Source of the DNA: Agrocybe praecox
Lineage: Eukaryota > Basidiomycota > Agaricomycetes > Agaricales > Agrocybaceae
DNA length: 64,000 nucleotides
Direction of reading: 5' to 3'
NCBI GenBank assembly: GCA_964017145.1
Contig: OZ024847.1
Coordinates: 2,170,001 to 2,234,000 of the forward strand
This document shows, in pieces, positions 21,301 through 32,399 of this stretch (within the stretch, counting starts at the first letter, position 1; the number at the start of each line of letters is the position of its first letter). The notes beneath the pieces were generated by a model. The model saw only the letters and a list, made by a program, of their open reading frames with translations. It was not told the origin of the DNA and did not search any database. A program made the translations under genes and the position numbers.

Positions 21301-21867
21301 TCGATCGACATAGATCGAGATCAAGACCGATTTCCATTTTCCTGGATTTTGTCTGATCTTCTTGCCGACGCTGGGGAGGAAGAAGCCCTCACTGCTGCAA
21401 ATCAGGCCATAGAAGAACGCAAGAAATGGCACGAGAGTTCCTCAATCATCGACAAGGAACGTTATGCACAGGCGCAGTATACTCTGTCCCTACGTCTCTT
21501 CGCAAACAACGATCTTGTTCCGGCACGAAAGCTGCTTCTCAAGGTCTGCAAATTCTACCGACAACATTCACAGACGAGACATATCTGGTTTATCAGACTG
21601 GCTATAACCTTATGGGCATTGGGACACCTAGAGTGCGCATCAGGCCGACACGAAGAAGGCATCGCTGCAAGAACCGAGCTCACCGAGTTACGAAAACAAC
21701 TTCGACTCATATTTCCGCGTCTTGATAAATTTGTGGAGGTGGGATTAAAAAGAGAACGAAACTTTGCTGCATGGAAGAACCTGCTCAAAAAGATCAATCT
21801 AAAATGTGGACACCAGGACGAAGGTGATATACTCGAAAGCGCAGTTTTTGACAGTCTTGTCGGATGA
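18366..21867 (+). pseudogene. TPR-repeat protein gene, copy 1 (one-base frameshift)
   Basis: Exons 18366-18467, 18526-18668, 18717-18894 and 18947-21867, with three short GT-AG introns matching copies 2 and 3. Exon 1 encodes a hydrophobic N-terminal helix (TDPLSIALAVISLATALKD) like the N-terminal domains of fungal STAND proteins. Exons 2-3 are charged helices, exon 4 a long helical array of TPR-like units. At about 20821-20830 the sequence has one base fewer than copies 2 and 3 (ATATTTTTATTC against ATATTTCTTATTC). This shifts the frame, which then stays open to 21867. Otherwise it aligns with copy 2 throughout. It is either a recent pseudogene or a base error in the assembly. No P-loop NTPase motif is present. 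Confidence 0.8.
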
Positions 21868-22129
21868 GCCTGTAGCATTCGCAGACTAGGTTTGAATTGG
21901 CTATCTTTGATCCTTTTTCCTTTCGCTCTTACCTGTTAACAGGTTTCCTTCTGGCACTCCATCGGTTGACATGGACTCTTCTTTTTTTGTACCAGTAGTT
22001 ATAATAACGTACAAAATTGTATCTGATATTTAGTATAATTCTAGTCTCTATCATTCGAGGTAGGTACTGCGGCAGCCCATAACCCTGAGGCAGGAAACAC
22101 GGGAAGAAAGTTGGCGTTGATGAGCCATG

Positions 22130-22330
22130 CTAGAATTTGTACATGGCATCTCCGAACAACTTGGTCATATCTGCAGACAGTTAGCAGCAGGTTCACATAA
22201 ACATTCTATATCATTTAGTTACGAGGTATTGATGCTTAGATGTCGTAGTTTGTATTCCAGATACAGGATCTTCAACTAGTAAGTGTCTTGAAAAAGGAGA
22301 GGGGTACTACTATCTGTGAATAAACCGATC
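22130..22330 (-). pseudogene. Remnant of a convergent gene, copy 1
   Basis: The last exon would read ADMTKLFGDAMYKF and stop at 22130, after a CTGCAG acceptor. The same ending (ADMIKLFDDIMYKF) lies at 36151 downstream of TPR copy 2. Upstream of it, an EDPV segment and a STPL-like segment also match, but with a deletion here. The gene is unidentified. It shows that the TPR gene was duplicated together with its downstream neighbour. Confidence 0.5.
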
Positions 22331-24204
22331 AACGTTTCAACGTTCGTCTCAGGGTATAGAAAAAAACGCACATGGCCAATGGCCTAATGACATCTGATAT
22401 GTAATGGGTCCCCCTTGCCCAGAATTTCGAGATTGAGTGAATTAATTCTTCGAATGACTACAAGATAAGCAATCAATAATAATCAATGAATGAAAGAGGA
22501 GAAATAGACGCAACATAGCCCCACAGCAGCTATGGTTTGATATCAAGCCTTACAGAAGAAAGTCGTATCTGTTCGTCTGGAAGCTCTGACAGGGAGCATA
22601 CTCTATATTCATTCTATCGTGTAACTTGTCACGACCTACTAGTAGTCCTAGGATCTTCAGCGTAAACCTCGAGCATGAGCGGTGTTATACAAAAGGAAGG
22701 AGAATTTCAACGCATTGGAAAAAAGGGTCGAACACGATCGGAAACTGCGAAAATGGCGAACGAGAGAAATATTTGTTCGGGATTGAATATTGAATCTTGA
22801 CCTCTCTGAGCGATATCCGAGACACGGCATTGTTTGCTTTGAAACCATGGGCGAGATTCGATCGATGCCTATGGCCATCAGCGTGAAAGACGTTCCTTCC
22901 GAGACGAGATTCTCCATGCTCTTCGCCAATTCTTTAAAGTATAAACCTTCGAGTACGAGAAAGGGCCTTGTTCCACGTTTGATTTTGAGGCACATATACC
23001 CGATTCATCTCTGTCCAGTTGCACCAGACGCAAAATCATGATTCTGCAGTGTCAACTTTGCACGCAGTCGGCTCTTGATTTGATGAACGTCAAGCTCTGA
23101 CTTCCGTTCTGACTCCTGTAAGAAACAATCCGGCGCCGCCAGCTTGCTGGCCTCAGATGCTTCGAGATCACCACGCCAGGATAGACTGAGAACCAATTTC
23201 TTGCTGTTCTTTTCCCCCATCTCCACCTATCGTTTTCCATCCATCCACTCCACCCTCTGCGACCCTCTTAAATCCCACTCTCGATAGCTATGTCTTGCTT
23301 GAAATACAAATGGTTTGCGTGTAGAAGGAGCAATAGGAACAGATGCTAAGAGTTGCAAAGAAACCATTAGCATATGTGCTCGATAGCTTTAGGTAAAGCA
23401 CACCATACGTTATAAAATAACAGTCTTCCAACGATGCTATATACCCCAGGCCGTCGTGGACATGGAAGACAACGTTGAACAGTGAGGCATTGAAGTACCT
23501 GACGCTGCGAGTATGGAGGATCGATTGACGAAAGCCCAGACCTAGAGGGATACGTCATCGCCTGGTCGCCTTGCACCATCGGGGTACTGCAAACGATTCA
23601 GCCATAGTTGAATCCTGCGTACGTGCGTCCTCGATCGACCACTTCCTCGCAACCCGCTTTTCGCTTTTCGCTTTTCGTCCCGGCACTCATGCATCATGCT
23701 CCACTCTTCAAGACCTTCCTGAGCATCTCGCTTTTTGCAATTCATGCTAGTTCACGCACTATCACGAGACATGTTGTGGCATAAGTGGTGTACGAGTGAA
23801 CGTCGCGTCTTCCCTCCCAGCTCCTATAACCAACTCATAGTCGCTGGTCCTGTGCCCTCTTAAGCCGAGATTCAATATATTTCAACGTGTTAAAATCACA
23901 TATATCACTCACATATTTCTCGACCCCCAAACCCTAATCGTCTTCCACTGCCAAAAGAACGTCGGCGCTCGTTCCTGAAGCCCGCGAGACCCACTCGCCC
24001 AAGCACACTGCAGTAGGCTTCGACTGTCGAAAAGACGTCAGGGCTTATTCCTTTTGCCCGCGAGACTCACAGCACTTGCCCAAGTACGCTTTGCCAGTTA
24101 TGTATAGAGGCACCACGACTTGATATAGAAATTGAGCCGAGCGCGTTCAGCGTCTGTGTGCTTCAAACGAGATGCGTCAAGGCGGAATCTGTCCAAACGC
24201 TGGC
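22331..24204. other. Stretch without a supported gene
   Basis: Short overlapping ORFs on both strands near 22660-23040 (about 110 codons) have no recognisable domain or partner exons. A diverged two-copy tandem repeat of about 78 bp lies at 23944-24096 (CGTC...GCCCGCGAGAC...CACTTGCCCAAG core). Confidence 0.4.
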
Positions 24205-24540
24205 CTATGCGCAGTCGATGAGGCACGAACGACACTGAAAACGGCTGTGGGGTTTGATGGCAGGAATGTGCGCAAGTGCGTACGGCTTTCTTACTGAAGT
24301 TGAAGGCGTCAACCTACAATTCAGGCACAAGAGTAAGAATTGAAACTCACCAACACGGTGCAAAGGTACTAAATCCGCGAGTTCCCAGCAACCATACTTG
24401 TTAGAGCCTTTATACACAAGTATCGACCGCGCCCAAAGATGTTCAAAGTATCACCGTCCGCATAAGCTCTGGTGATTGATAGAAAAAGTTCAGAGGAATG
24501 GTCAACTCGGTGGAATGGATGGGTAGACTCACCGAACTAC
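24205..24540 (-). pseudogene. Diverged relative of the truncated host gene at 15390-16267
   Basis: The exon-intron-exon pattern matches the gene at 16 kb: coding ending PLHRV, a GTGAGT intron with a similar body, then VRKPYALAHIPA against VRHSYAPTHVVA. The reading frame is poorly conserved beyond that. Similarity continues to the right through 25155, covering the ACGCGTCGCGT block, so this is a diverged direct duplication of roughly 16.0-16.9 kb. Confidence 0.5.
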
Positions 24541-25066
24541 AAATTCCTCGATACTCTCTTTTCTCACTCGATGTCCGTCATAGTTGATGCTGCGATAACA
24601 AGGATGGATCGGACTGCGAAGTTAAGGTAAGCTGGAGTAAGGATAATTAATCAGTGCATACATGCATTGAAAAATGATATTTCGTACAATCTTCAAGGGG
24701 GGGGCACACCTAACGCGTCAATTCATTGGTATCCGTTGGTCAAAATGAGGAGGGGAGGGGACTCTGGAAAGAGACAGATGTGAGAGGAATTCCATTTCAG
24801 AAAGAAAGAAGGCACGTACTGGTCGAGAAGACAGAGTGGTACGGTTCATCTATCGTCGAGCTTCTCGATTATGGGATGGCAGCATTTTCGGAACACCGAA
24901 GTGCCTAATGGATGGGGAAAACCTCTCTGAGATGACGATGACTGGTGTGTAAGTTGCAAAGTCGGCGCGGAGACTAGGTTGATCGAGTATTCGAAAATCG
25001 AGATCAAATACGGGGCTCTTAAGAGAACAATCTGACATCATCAAAAGGAGGTTTAAAAAGAAGAGC

Positions 25067-25155
25067 GAACGCCGAACACGGAATAATTCCGGAAACGGTC
25101 ACGCGACTTCATTCGGCTTCTTCCGTTACGCGTCGCGTAGCCTAGGCCGAGCCTT
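25067..25155 (+). repeat. Shared intergenic block with ACGCGTCGCGT, copy 2
   Basis: Contains GAACGCCGAACACGG and TTCCGTTACGCGTCGCGTAG followed by CCGAGCCTTA, in the same order as copy 1 at 16751-16835. Confidence 0.55.
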
Positions 25156-27060
25156 ACCTGAGACAAATCTCTTCAGTCCCTTCCACCACCACTTCCACTC
25201 AAATAAACTGAGATCTGGTTGCTTACCCCCCACCGACCTGTCAAACTCGCTATCACTGGTATCGCTCTCTCGTCTCTCGTCTCTCCTCAACCCTCCGTAT
25301 CTTGACCAAGGCGATACAGTTTTCGATTCTCGTCCAATCCTCGACTCCCTATCTTTAGCCTTATCGACACATTCTATTACAAACGCGTTCCTGGCTCTAT
25401 AATGTATATTGAATCCTCTGGTGTCTCAACTGGCACCATATGTTTAAGAAGATATCAAACAAGTGCATCTATCCCTCGTGGCCCAAGTGTGATATAAATG
25501 GTGTACGCAAGCGTCAACTTCATCAATCTGGCGCTTGTTCTCGGAATGTTAAATGTCCCCCGTTCTCCATTTGCAGTCATCCACCAGCATGAATCATGCT
25601 ATGTTAAGATATAGCCACTGACATCTATGTATCTTCAGCGATTGTCCGAATTTCGCAAAGTGAACAATGTTCGTTAGGCCGGACAAAGGATACAACGCTT
25701 CGTAACCAGACCAACATTGACTTGTGAGGGCAACACGCATTCCTGGTCGTCTGCACTATGCCCTATCCCTCGGCCGGCCTGGAGATTTTTCTGATGCGCA
25801 GGATGTACGTATGTAAGGATCGCCCACATATTTTTCGGTTTACCATAGTCCATCCGGCCGTGTCAATCCAACCGATCTATACCAAAGCGAATGCTGACCT
25901 TGATTTCGCCCCCCTCCTCCCTCTATCAAAACTCCGCCGTCCTACATCCAGAATCCATATCCTCATATACTTTCAATCTGGTTTATGCATAACCTTTCGG
26001 CTTCTCAACGAGGGGTTTCGACCTTGTTACCAATTAGCAATGTAACGGTAGGTGGCTTCGATCTAGTATGCATCCAAGTGTTGATCTCAGGAATTTTATC
26101 ATCGCCGAAGGTTCTTCGTATACAGCACTGCAGCGTTTAACCCACCAGGCTGCATCCTTCAAGATTGCTTGTCGAGGTTTCAACGCAAGGCACAGATGTA
26201 TGTACCTCCAAGTTAAGTTTTAACCCAATTAATCACACACACGAATTGATTGATACATTCAAGCATACTGCCCTTCGTCTGGGCCTCTCTCATATAAATA
26301 TCATATTACCTTTAGCTGCCAGTATCCTACCATTGCGAGAGGTCATCCCACTCCCATTCATCCACATATCCTTCGTCACTTTGGATGCAAGAAAGTCCAT
26401 CCTCGGCTTATGTTTTCTGTGCTAAAGAACGTGCTATTACTTACGCGAATCGGATAGCATTACGTTGCCGTGATAACATAGTCAGCATATTGGCGAGTCG
26501 AGGGATATAAAGGGAAGGGGGTGTTTGGAGCTGAGAAAAAAAATGGTGTCCAGTTACTCATTCTATCGCAAAATGAGGTACGAATGAAGAGCTAGAATTC
26601 AGTCTTCGGCGGAGCGGCACTTCGGCACAAGTTTCAGCTCCAGTCACAAACCGTGACTGGGTCACCGCCACCTTTCCTTTCCATTCCGGCGTCTTCACCG
26701 AACGCTTCATTGCCGTCGTTCGGTTTCCCGCTACGTCTCGGTCAACAATCTTCGCGAATAGCATCCAAGGAGCAACGCTAGAGCAAACCTCAAAATTTTT
26801 ATGCCCTTAGCACAGTGAAAACCCCACGTCATCAGTCAAAAGTGCCATGATACATTCTGTTATCATCTGGCAGCTCAATCTGCTCCCACTGCGTTGGATT
26901 CATTACATGCGTCGCGAGATATCAAGGCCAAGATACCTTAGGACTACCATAGGATGGTTTTGAAATATAGGAAAATTACAAGTACGTGCCACATTATGTT
27001 CTCAAACGCTGATGCTGTGTGTCTCCTTTTATCAGGACTCCCCTCCCCACGATTGCCACA
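25156..27060. other. Stretch without a supported gene
   Basis: Only short ORFs without motifs. The minus strand of about 26570-26690 resembles the plus strand of about 42060-42165 (both include an ATTCTA.CTCTTC and GCGATAGAA-like end), a faint inverted pair of unknown nature. Confidence 0.35.
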
Positions 27061-27104
27061 CTGCGTTGCGCTCAATGTCCATCAAATACACGCCCTATGT
27101 GCCT

Positions 27105-28240
27105 CATACATCACGCCGCATCAACTTGTCGCGCTCTGCGCCGTGGTAACACACGTTAAAATATGTGCTTCATGCCTCATGCTTCATCCACCGCACCCTG
27201 CGCCGTGTTAATACACGTTAAAATATATGCCTCATGCCTTGCGCCCTGCGCCGTGTTAATACACGTTAAAATATATGCCTCATGCCTCGCGCCCCGCGCC
27301 CCGCGCCGTGTTAACACACATTAAAATATATGCCTCATGCCTTGTGCCCTGCGCCGTGTTAATACACGTTAAAAATATATGCCTCATGCCTCGCGCCCCG
27401 CGCCGTGTTAACACACGTTAAAATATATGCCTCATGCATCGCGCCCTGCGCCGTGTTGATACACGTTAAAAATATATGCCTCATGCCTCATGCCTCGCGC
27501 CCTGCGCCGTGTTAATACACATTAAAATATGTGCCTCATGCCTCGCGCCCTGCGCCGTGTTGATACACGTTAAAATATATGTCTCTTGCCTCGCGCCCTA
27601 CGCTGTGTTAATACACGCTAAAATATATGCTTCATGCCTCAGGCCTCATGATTCATCCATCGCGCCCTGCGCCGTATTATTACACGTTAAAACATATGTC
27701 CCATGCTTCATCTATCACGCTCCGTACCGTTATAATACGCGTAAAATATGTGCTTCATGCTTATGCTTCTCGCTTCGTCATTCGCACCCCGCGCCGTGGT
27801 AATACACGTTAAAATATATGCCTCATGCCTCATGCTTCACCCATCGCTCCCCGCGCCGTGTTAATACACGTTAAAATATACGCCATCACGGTTCATTTGT
27901 TGCACCCCGCCCCGTGGTAATACACGTTAAAATATGTGGTTCATGGTTCAAGCCTTATCTGTTGCGCATCGCGCCGTGCTAATACACGTTAAATATATGC
28001 TTCATCCATCGCGTCCCGTGCCGTGTTGATACTGCTGATACATGTTAAATAATATGCTCATGCCTCATCTGCCCCACCCCATCCCTTCACCATGGTAATA
28101 TACATTAACATATATGCTTCATGTTAATACATGTTAATTATATACTTCATGCTTCATTTGTCGCGCCCTGCGCCGGTTTAGTGCACGTTAAATGGTATGC
28201 TCCATGCCTAGAGCTCCTCGTTAAGTCAACACACATAAAA
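27105..28240. repeat. Minisatellite array, unit about 48 bp
   Basis: Roughly twenty units near the consensus GCCGTGTTAATACACGTTAA + AATATATGCCTCATGCCTCG + CGCCCTGC. Units are close in the centre and decay to the right, with some carrying extra CATGCCT steps. Open frames across it are only the repeat read in translation. The CATGCCTC/GCGCC words also build the small array in the gag intron of the DIRS-like element at 40785-40975. Confidence 0.88.
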
Positions 28241-28685
28241 TATGTGACCCCTGCCAGGTTCACCATGCATAAATATTATCTTCCGCCCCATGTTGGGGTA
28301 GTGTATGTCAAGCTCAATGTATAGATGTTCAAACATCTACCTTAGTAACACTGAAACTTCCTGGGGAACCTCCAGGATATTTGCCGTCACCAGGCTCCTA
28401 ACTTATGGGTATCCTCGCAAGCTGGACCCGTCGCCCGGCTCCTAAAGGCTGGGTATCACAGCGTGCTCGGACACCTGTGTCAGACGATCGGCTAGCTCAG
28501 GATGAGGGCGAAAAGTGCTTCGCACTTTTACCCAATCAGCTATCTTAGCTTGCTCTTAGCTTCACTCGTTCTACTAAATATCTAAGAGTAAATTCTTCAA
28601 ACTCGGGCTTCCATGCATCTTATCTAATCTACAGAGAAACTGCAGAAAAAGCGACAGACAAAGAGGGAAAAAATAGTTAGGCTAA

Positions 28686-28752
28686 ATTGCGACGCGACGC
28701 GTCACGGAAAGTACACGTGACCGTTCGGTAAATATTGGAGCGATCAATTCCG
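28686..28752 (-). repeat. Shared intergenic block with ACGCGTCGCGT, inverted copy 3
   Basis: The plus strand reads GCGACGCGACGCGTCACGGA, then CGTGACCGTTCGG and GGAGCGATCAATTCCG, the reverse complement order of copies 1 and 2. Confidence 0.5.
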
Positions 28753-28789
28753 AGTTTGCTTCCGTTGCCCACTTTCACTTTCTCGTTAA

Positions 28790-30162
28790 TCAGTAATTAT
28801 AAAGAAGGTATGAGTCCATGCAAATAGAAAATGCGAGATCACGTTTATCCGAAAAATATTTGTGTGCGAGTTTCTTTCCATCCACAACTACACGTGTTTG
28901 ACAGAGATTTTTGTAATGCTCGCCATCGAAAACATCGGATATTGACAGGCCGTCGGATTTATACTCATGTCGGTAAAGCAGTTCCTCCCGAGATTTTGGA
29001 TTGGAAAAGAGTTTCTGGAGTCGAGGAATGATGGGGACATAACAAAACATACGGCGAGGCTTATTCTTTGGATTCCGACGTGGTTGTGAGCAATGAGGAC
29101 ATGTTGAGTGGTTAATGTAGTCCCCAGTGTAAGCAATGCACGAATTAATGCAGCAGTCATACCACTCAGGCATGACCTCGGACAGGAGTGCAAGACGGTG
29201 AGAAATGACGTATATTGAGTCGATTTCTAGTTTCCGAGCAAAGGAGAAGCGCATTTGATTGAAGGCGGTGCGTGGAATGTTAGAAACCATAAGGAATTTG
29301 AACGCATCAATATTGTCCCTATCAGCCTCCGTAAGCTCGTTCTTTCCTAATAAAAAGTATAAATATAGCACAAGTAAAATACGACAGGAAAGCTTACTGG
29401 TGTCCCATAGCCGGCCATGCTCAGAAGAGCTCATCATCTCCTCAAATTTATCCAATTTCTCTTGGTCCGTCATGTGTTCTTCTTCTTGTTCGTTATATGT
29501 ACACCACTCTTCATATTCATTCTCGAAACCCTCCCATTCAGACTCTTGTTCACTACTTTCCGAAAACCAGCTTTCGTTTTCACTGTTCCCCTCGATTTCA
29601 TTAGGTATTTCGAGGGGCAAGGTCCCTTGTGATGATATAGGGAAGTCTGAATCATTGCCGGTGCTATCACCTAAGTTCGATACCTCCCGTTCCGGAACAT
29701 GGTTGTCTAAGCCTTGAACTTTCGGAGAGGACATGATACTGCAGATATTATTAGATCAACACTATATATAAACATAACATAGTAGTTTATTTACACATCA
29801 TTGTCACCATGGCATAAGTTTTCAGCCAATTCGCTCGACTCCGAGCCACTTTCCATACTGGACGTGTCCTCCACTGGCGGCAGTCCATGCGTATCCGTGA
29901 CTTCCGAGACAGAATCTGAAATCTCCACATCCGAAAGTGTGTCCGAAGATAGCATATCGTCTAAATCCGATTCAGTCAGCCGTTTGTAATGTTTTTTTCG
30001 TGTGCGCTGTGTCAGCGCTTTTTGACATGTAGGTGTGCAGTTACAGACCCGTTTCCGTGTGTCTGCCCGGCGGCGACGTGATCGTGTCTTGACATTGGCT
30101 TCCAATGGATCAGTACGGAGCTTTGATGATCTTCCCGTCTTGGGTTTTCTGGAACGGGCCAT
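28790..30162 (-). pseudogene. Truncated tnp2/CACTA-type transposase gene (N-terminal part)
   Basis: Exons 29795-30162, 29398-29738 and 28790-29346 join in phase (421 codons) through introns of about 56 and 51 nt. Exon 1 has a basic region and CNCTPTCQKALTQRTRKKHY, typical of the start of fungal tnp2-like transposases, then an acidic serine-rich linker. Exon 3 has YDCCINSCIAYTGDY, CPHCSQPRR and YVPIIPRLQKLF, the zinc-like and conserved blocks of Transposase_21 proteins, and SDVFDGEHY. Family members are usually about 1000 residues; this one stops soon after HKYFSDKRDLAF, before the catalytic region. No terminal inverted repeats could be placed. It is probably a dead fragment. Confidence 0.75.
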
Positions 30163-32399
30163 TTGTACGCACGGAAAGTGGTGGAAAAACAAAAACAGGA
30201 TTTAATCCAGACGCGCAAGCAGGAAAGTAAGCTGCTTACCATTTTACTGCTTCTCCGGCACGACGGCATCCTGCCTTCCCGAAACAGCTTAATTTCCCGA
30301 TCAACAGTCTGGACCTTGTCACGTTTGACAGACTGGTATTAATAGCACACCACAAAATGCTGTCGAATTGCGTCATTTTCCTGTTTTACACTATATTATC
30401 CTGCTTATGCTATCCGCAGTGCAGTATCGTTGCCCTTGGGTCATTAATCAATGATATCCGGTGTTCTCTTCAACGACATGAAACCACACTCACGCTACGA
30501 GTATCGCACTCCTTGAAGATCCATTTCACCAAGGGAAGCCTTCATCAAATCCGACGGGGATTGCATGATGGCCTCAGAACTTCAGAAGAATGAAGGCCGT
30601 CGGACCAGCTACTCATGAAACTCTTACCCGGAGAGTCATTGTTGCTGGTGAGTGCGTGTGGTTCCGCTTTTTTCTCTGTGTAGTGATGCTCACACTTATC
30701 GTAGCCCCCAGATCATTAAGCTTGACGCTAGTCTTAGCAAAGCAGTGGAAGCCTCAGTTCGATCAGTAGGAATAGGACTACACAAACGTCAAATGATACG
30801 AGTCGATGGTCATCAGTACAGATTGTTAAGCTGCGCTAAATCTGACCGATAAGTTACTCAGAGATGTTATACCGCTGCATATATATTCCTCTATCGTTTC
30901 TTTTGAACGTCACGGTTACCAAGGATTCCCTACTGCGTCTATCATCCATATGATCCGCTCCATACCTATCAGTACAGCGACCCCCTGAGCTCGAGGACGA
31001 CTACCTAGCTGGAGATGGTATGAGCAAGTCGTCGATGTCTGGATCTCGTATCGACCCATTCTCTTCCCAGAATTATTTTTTACCATTCACCTAGAGGAAC
31101 AGATGAGGGTACTTGATAGCCTTTACCGTCGTTCGAACTTGGGAAATTAGTGTATGTACCATCTATTTGTAGCGTGTATATGCGCTAAATTTTTATCAAT
31201 CTAACGGGTTATTCTACTTTCAGAGGCGTAGCAAATTCGAATGTTATCTGTCGCTGAGGCTATTGGTTGGGATGACGAACCTCAAGTATGCTGTTCATTT
31301 CATTCATCCATTTTGAAAATTCGAGCATGTAACTCATCCGCACCTCTTGTTATCACCCTAATTAGGGATGGTGATTCTGTATCGTCGATGAGTAAAGGTA
31401 TGGATCCCACAAATGAACTAGAGATAGTCTCTTTTGTTTGCTCATTGCCATCTAGCCTGCCTTCCGCGTGTACTCTAGATCTCAGTTAGTTGAAGTCAAA
31501 AAGCAACGGAGGTTGTTCATTGGTTGTACGCGTAAGCTTGGTCACCTATCCTTGTGGTTGGGGGGATCTCTAATGGACTAGATACAAGTGCTGTCTGTCT
31601 GTTTCCCAGTAGAACCTGCAATATTTGTCTCAGCTGCGCATGTCTCGATGTCGACGTCGGCGTGGTGCTACATGATTTGAACACGACTTGTATGTATCCC
31701 AACATCTCCTATTCAAGTTCGTTATCGAGGGAAGTATTAATAGAGGACTCAGCCGAACGTACTCAAGGGTAGTAACTTTGGATGAAGTGGTTGTAATTCA
31801 AGACCCTGGAAGTTCGCAATAGGATGGGAACAACCCTACGACCTTTGGTTCTCACACCGAATTGAGGAGTGAACTGGAAACCTCAGTGGTAGGCGCTCAG
31901 TGAACCGTATTGGAATGGCGGTCTTATTTAGTAACATCACAGGATATTAGCATCAGAAATAAAGACAGCGCTCTCTGCTTTTCCCTATGTACCTGACGAC
32001 ATATTTGTATGCGATGACTCCACTACGCTGTGCATGACGGGCTTTGCTGTGAAGTGCTGCCAAATAAACTTCTCACAGCCTCCGGCGGTGCATATTCGGT
32101 ACTATGCGCAGAAGACAACAACTTTCTCGCGACTTACATGTTATCATTTTAATGCCCGTCTTGCTCAAACGTGGCCAACCTCATTAATCATTTGTGGGTG
32201 TTTCAATCTCAATGGATATTGCTGCAAGGCTAATGCGCTACACACAGTGAAATCAAGTAGGTTAATTTTGTAATACCGTAACTGTCCGCTCTTGTCTTAT
32301 TTACAACAGACAGCTGGGCGGTGCTGAGCTGCACTTCTTATATTCAGGATCATATACCCTCAAGCTATTCACCTATTAGAAACCGCCCACTTGAATGAG
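30163..32399. other. Stretch between the tnp2 relict and TPR copy 2
   Basis: No supported gene; short plus-strand ORFs lack motifs. From about 31921 the sequence resembles the regions upstream of TPR copies 1 and 3 and probably holds the promoter of copy 2. Confidence 0.35.

Noticed and set aside
27476..27812. Open frames of repeated Cys/His/Ala residues at 27.1-28.3 kb
   Set aside because: They are translations of the 48-bp minisatellite; unit length changes break them and no flanking gene structure exists.
27105..28240. Possible CRISPR-like array
   Set aside because: Units are contiguous and similar along their whole length, with no unique spacers, in a eukaryotic context.
28370..28480. 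tRNA-like GC-rich stretch with GGCTCC repeats
   Set aside because: No A and B box pair or cloverleaf could be fitted.
28505..28535. Hairpin AAAAGTGC-TTC-GCACTTTT as a terminator
   Set aside because: No gene ends nearby in a fitting orientation, and intrinsic hairpin terminators are not a nuclear fungal signal.
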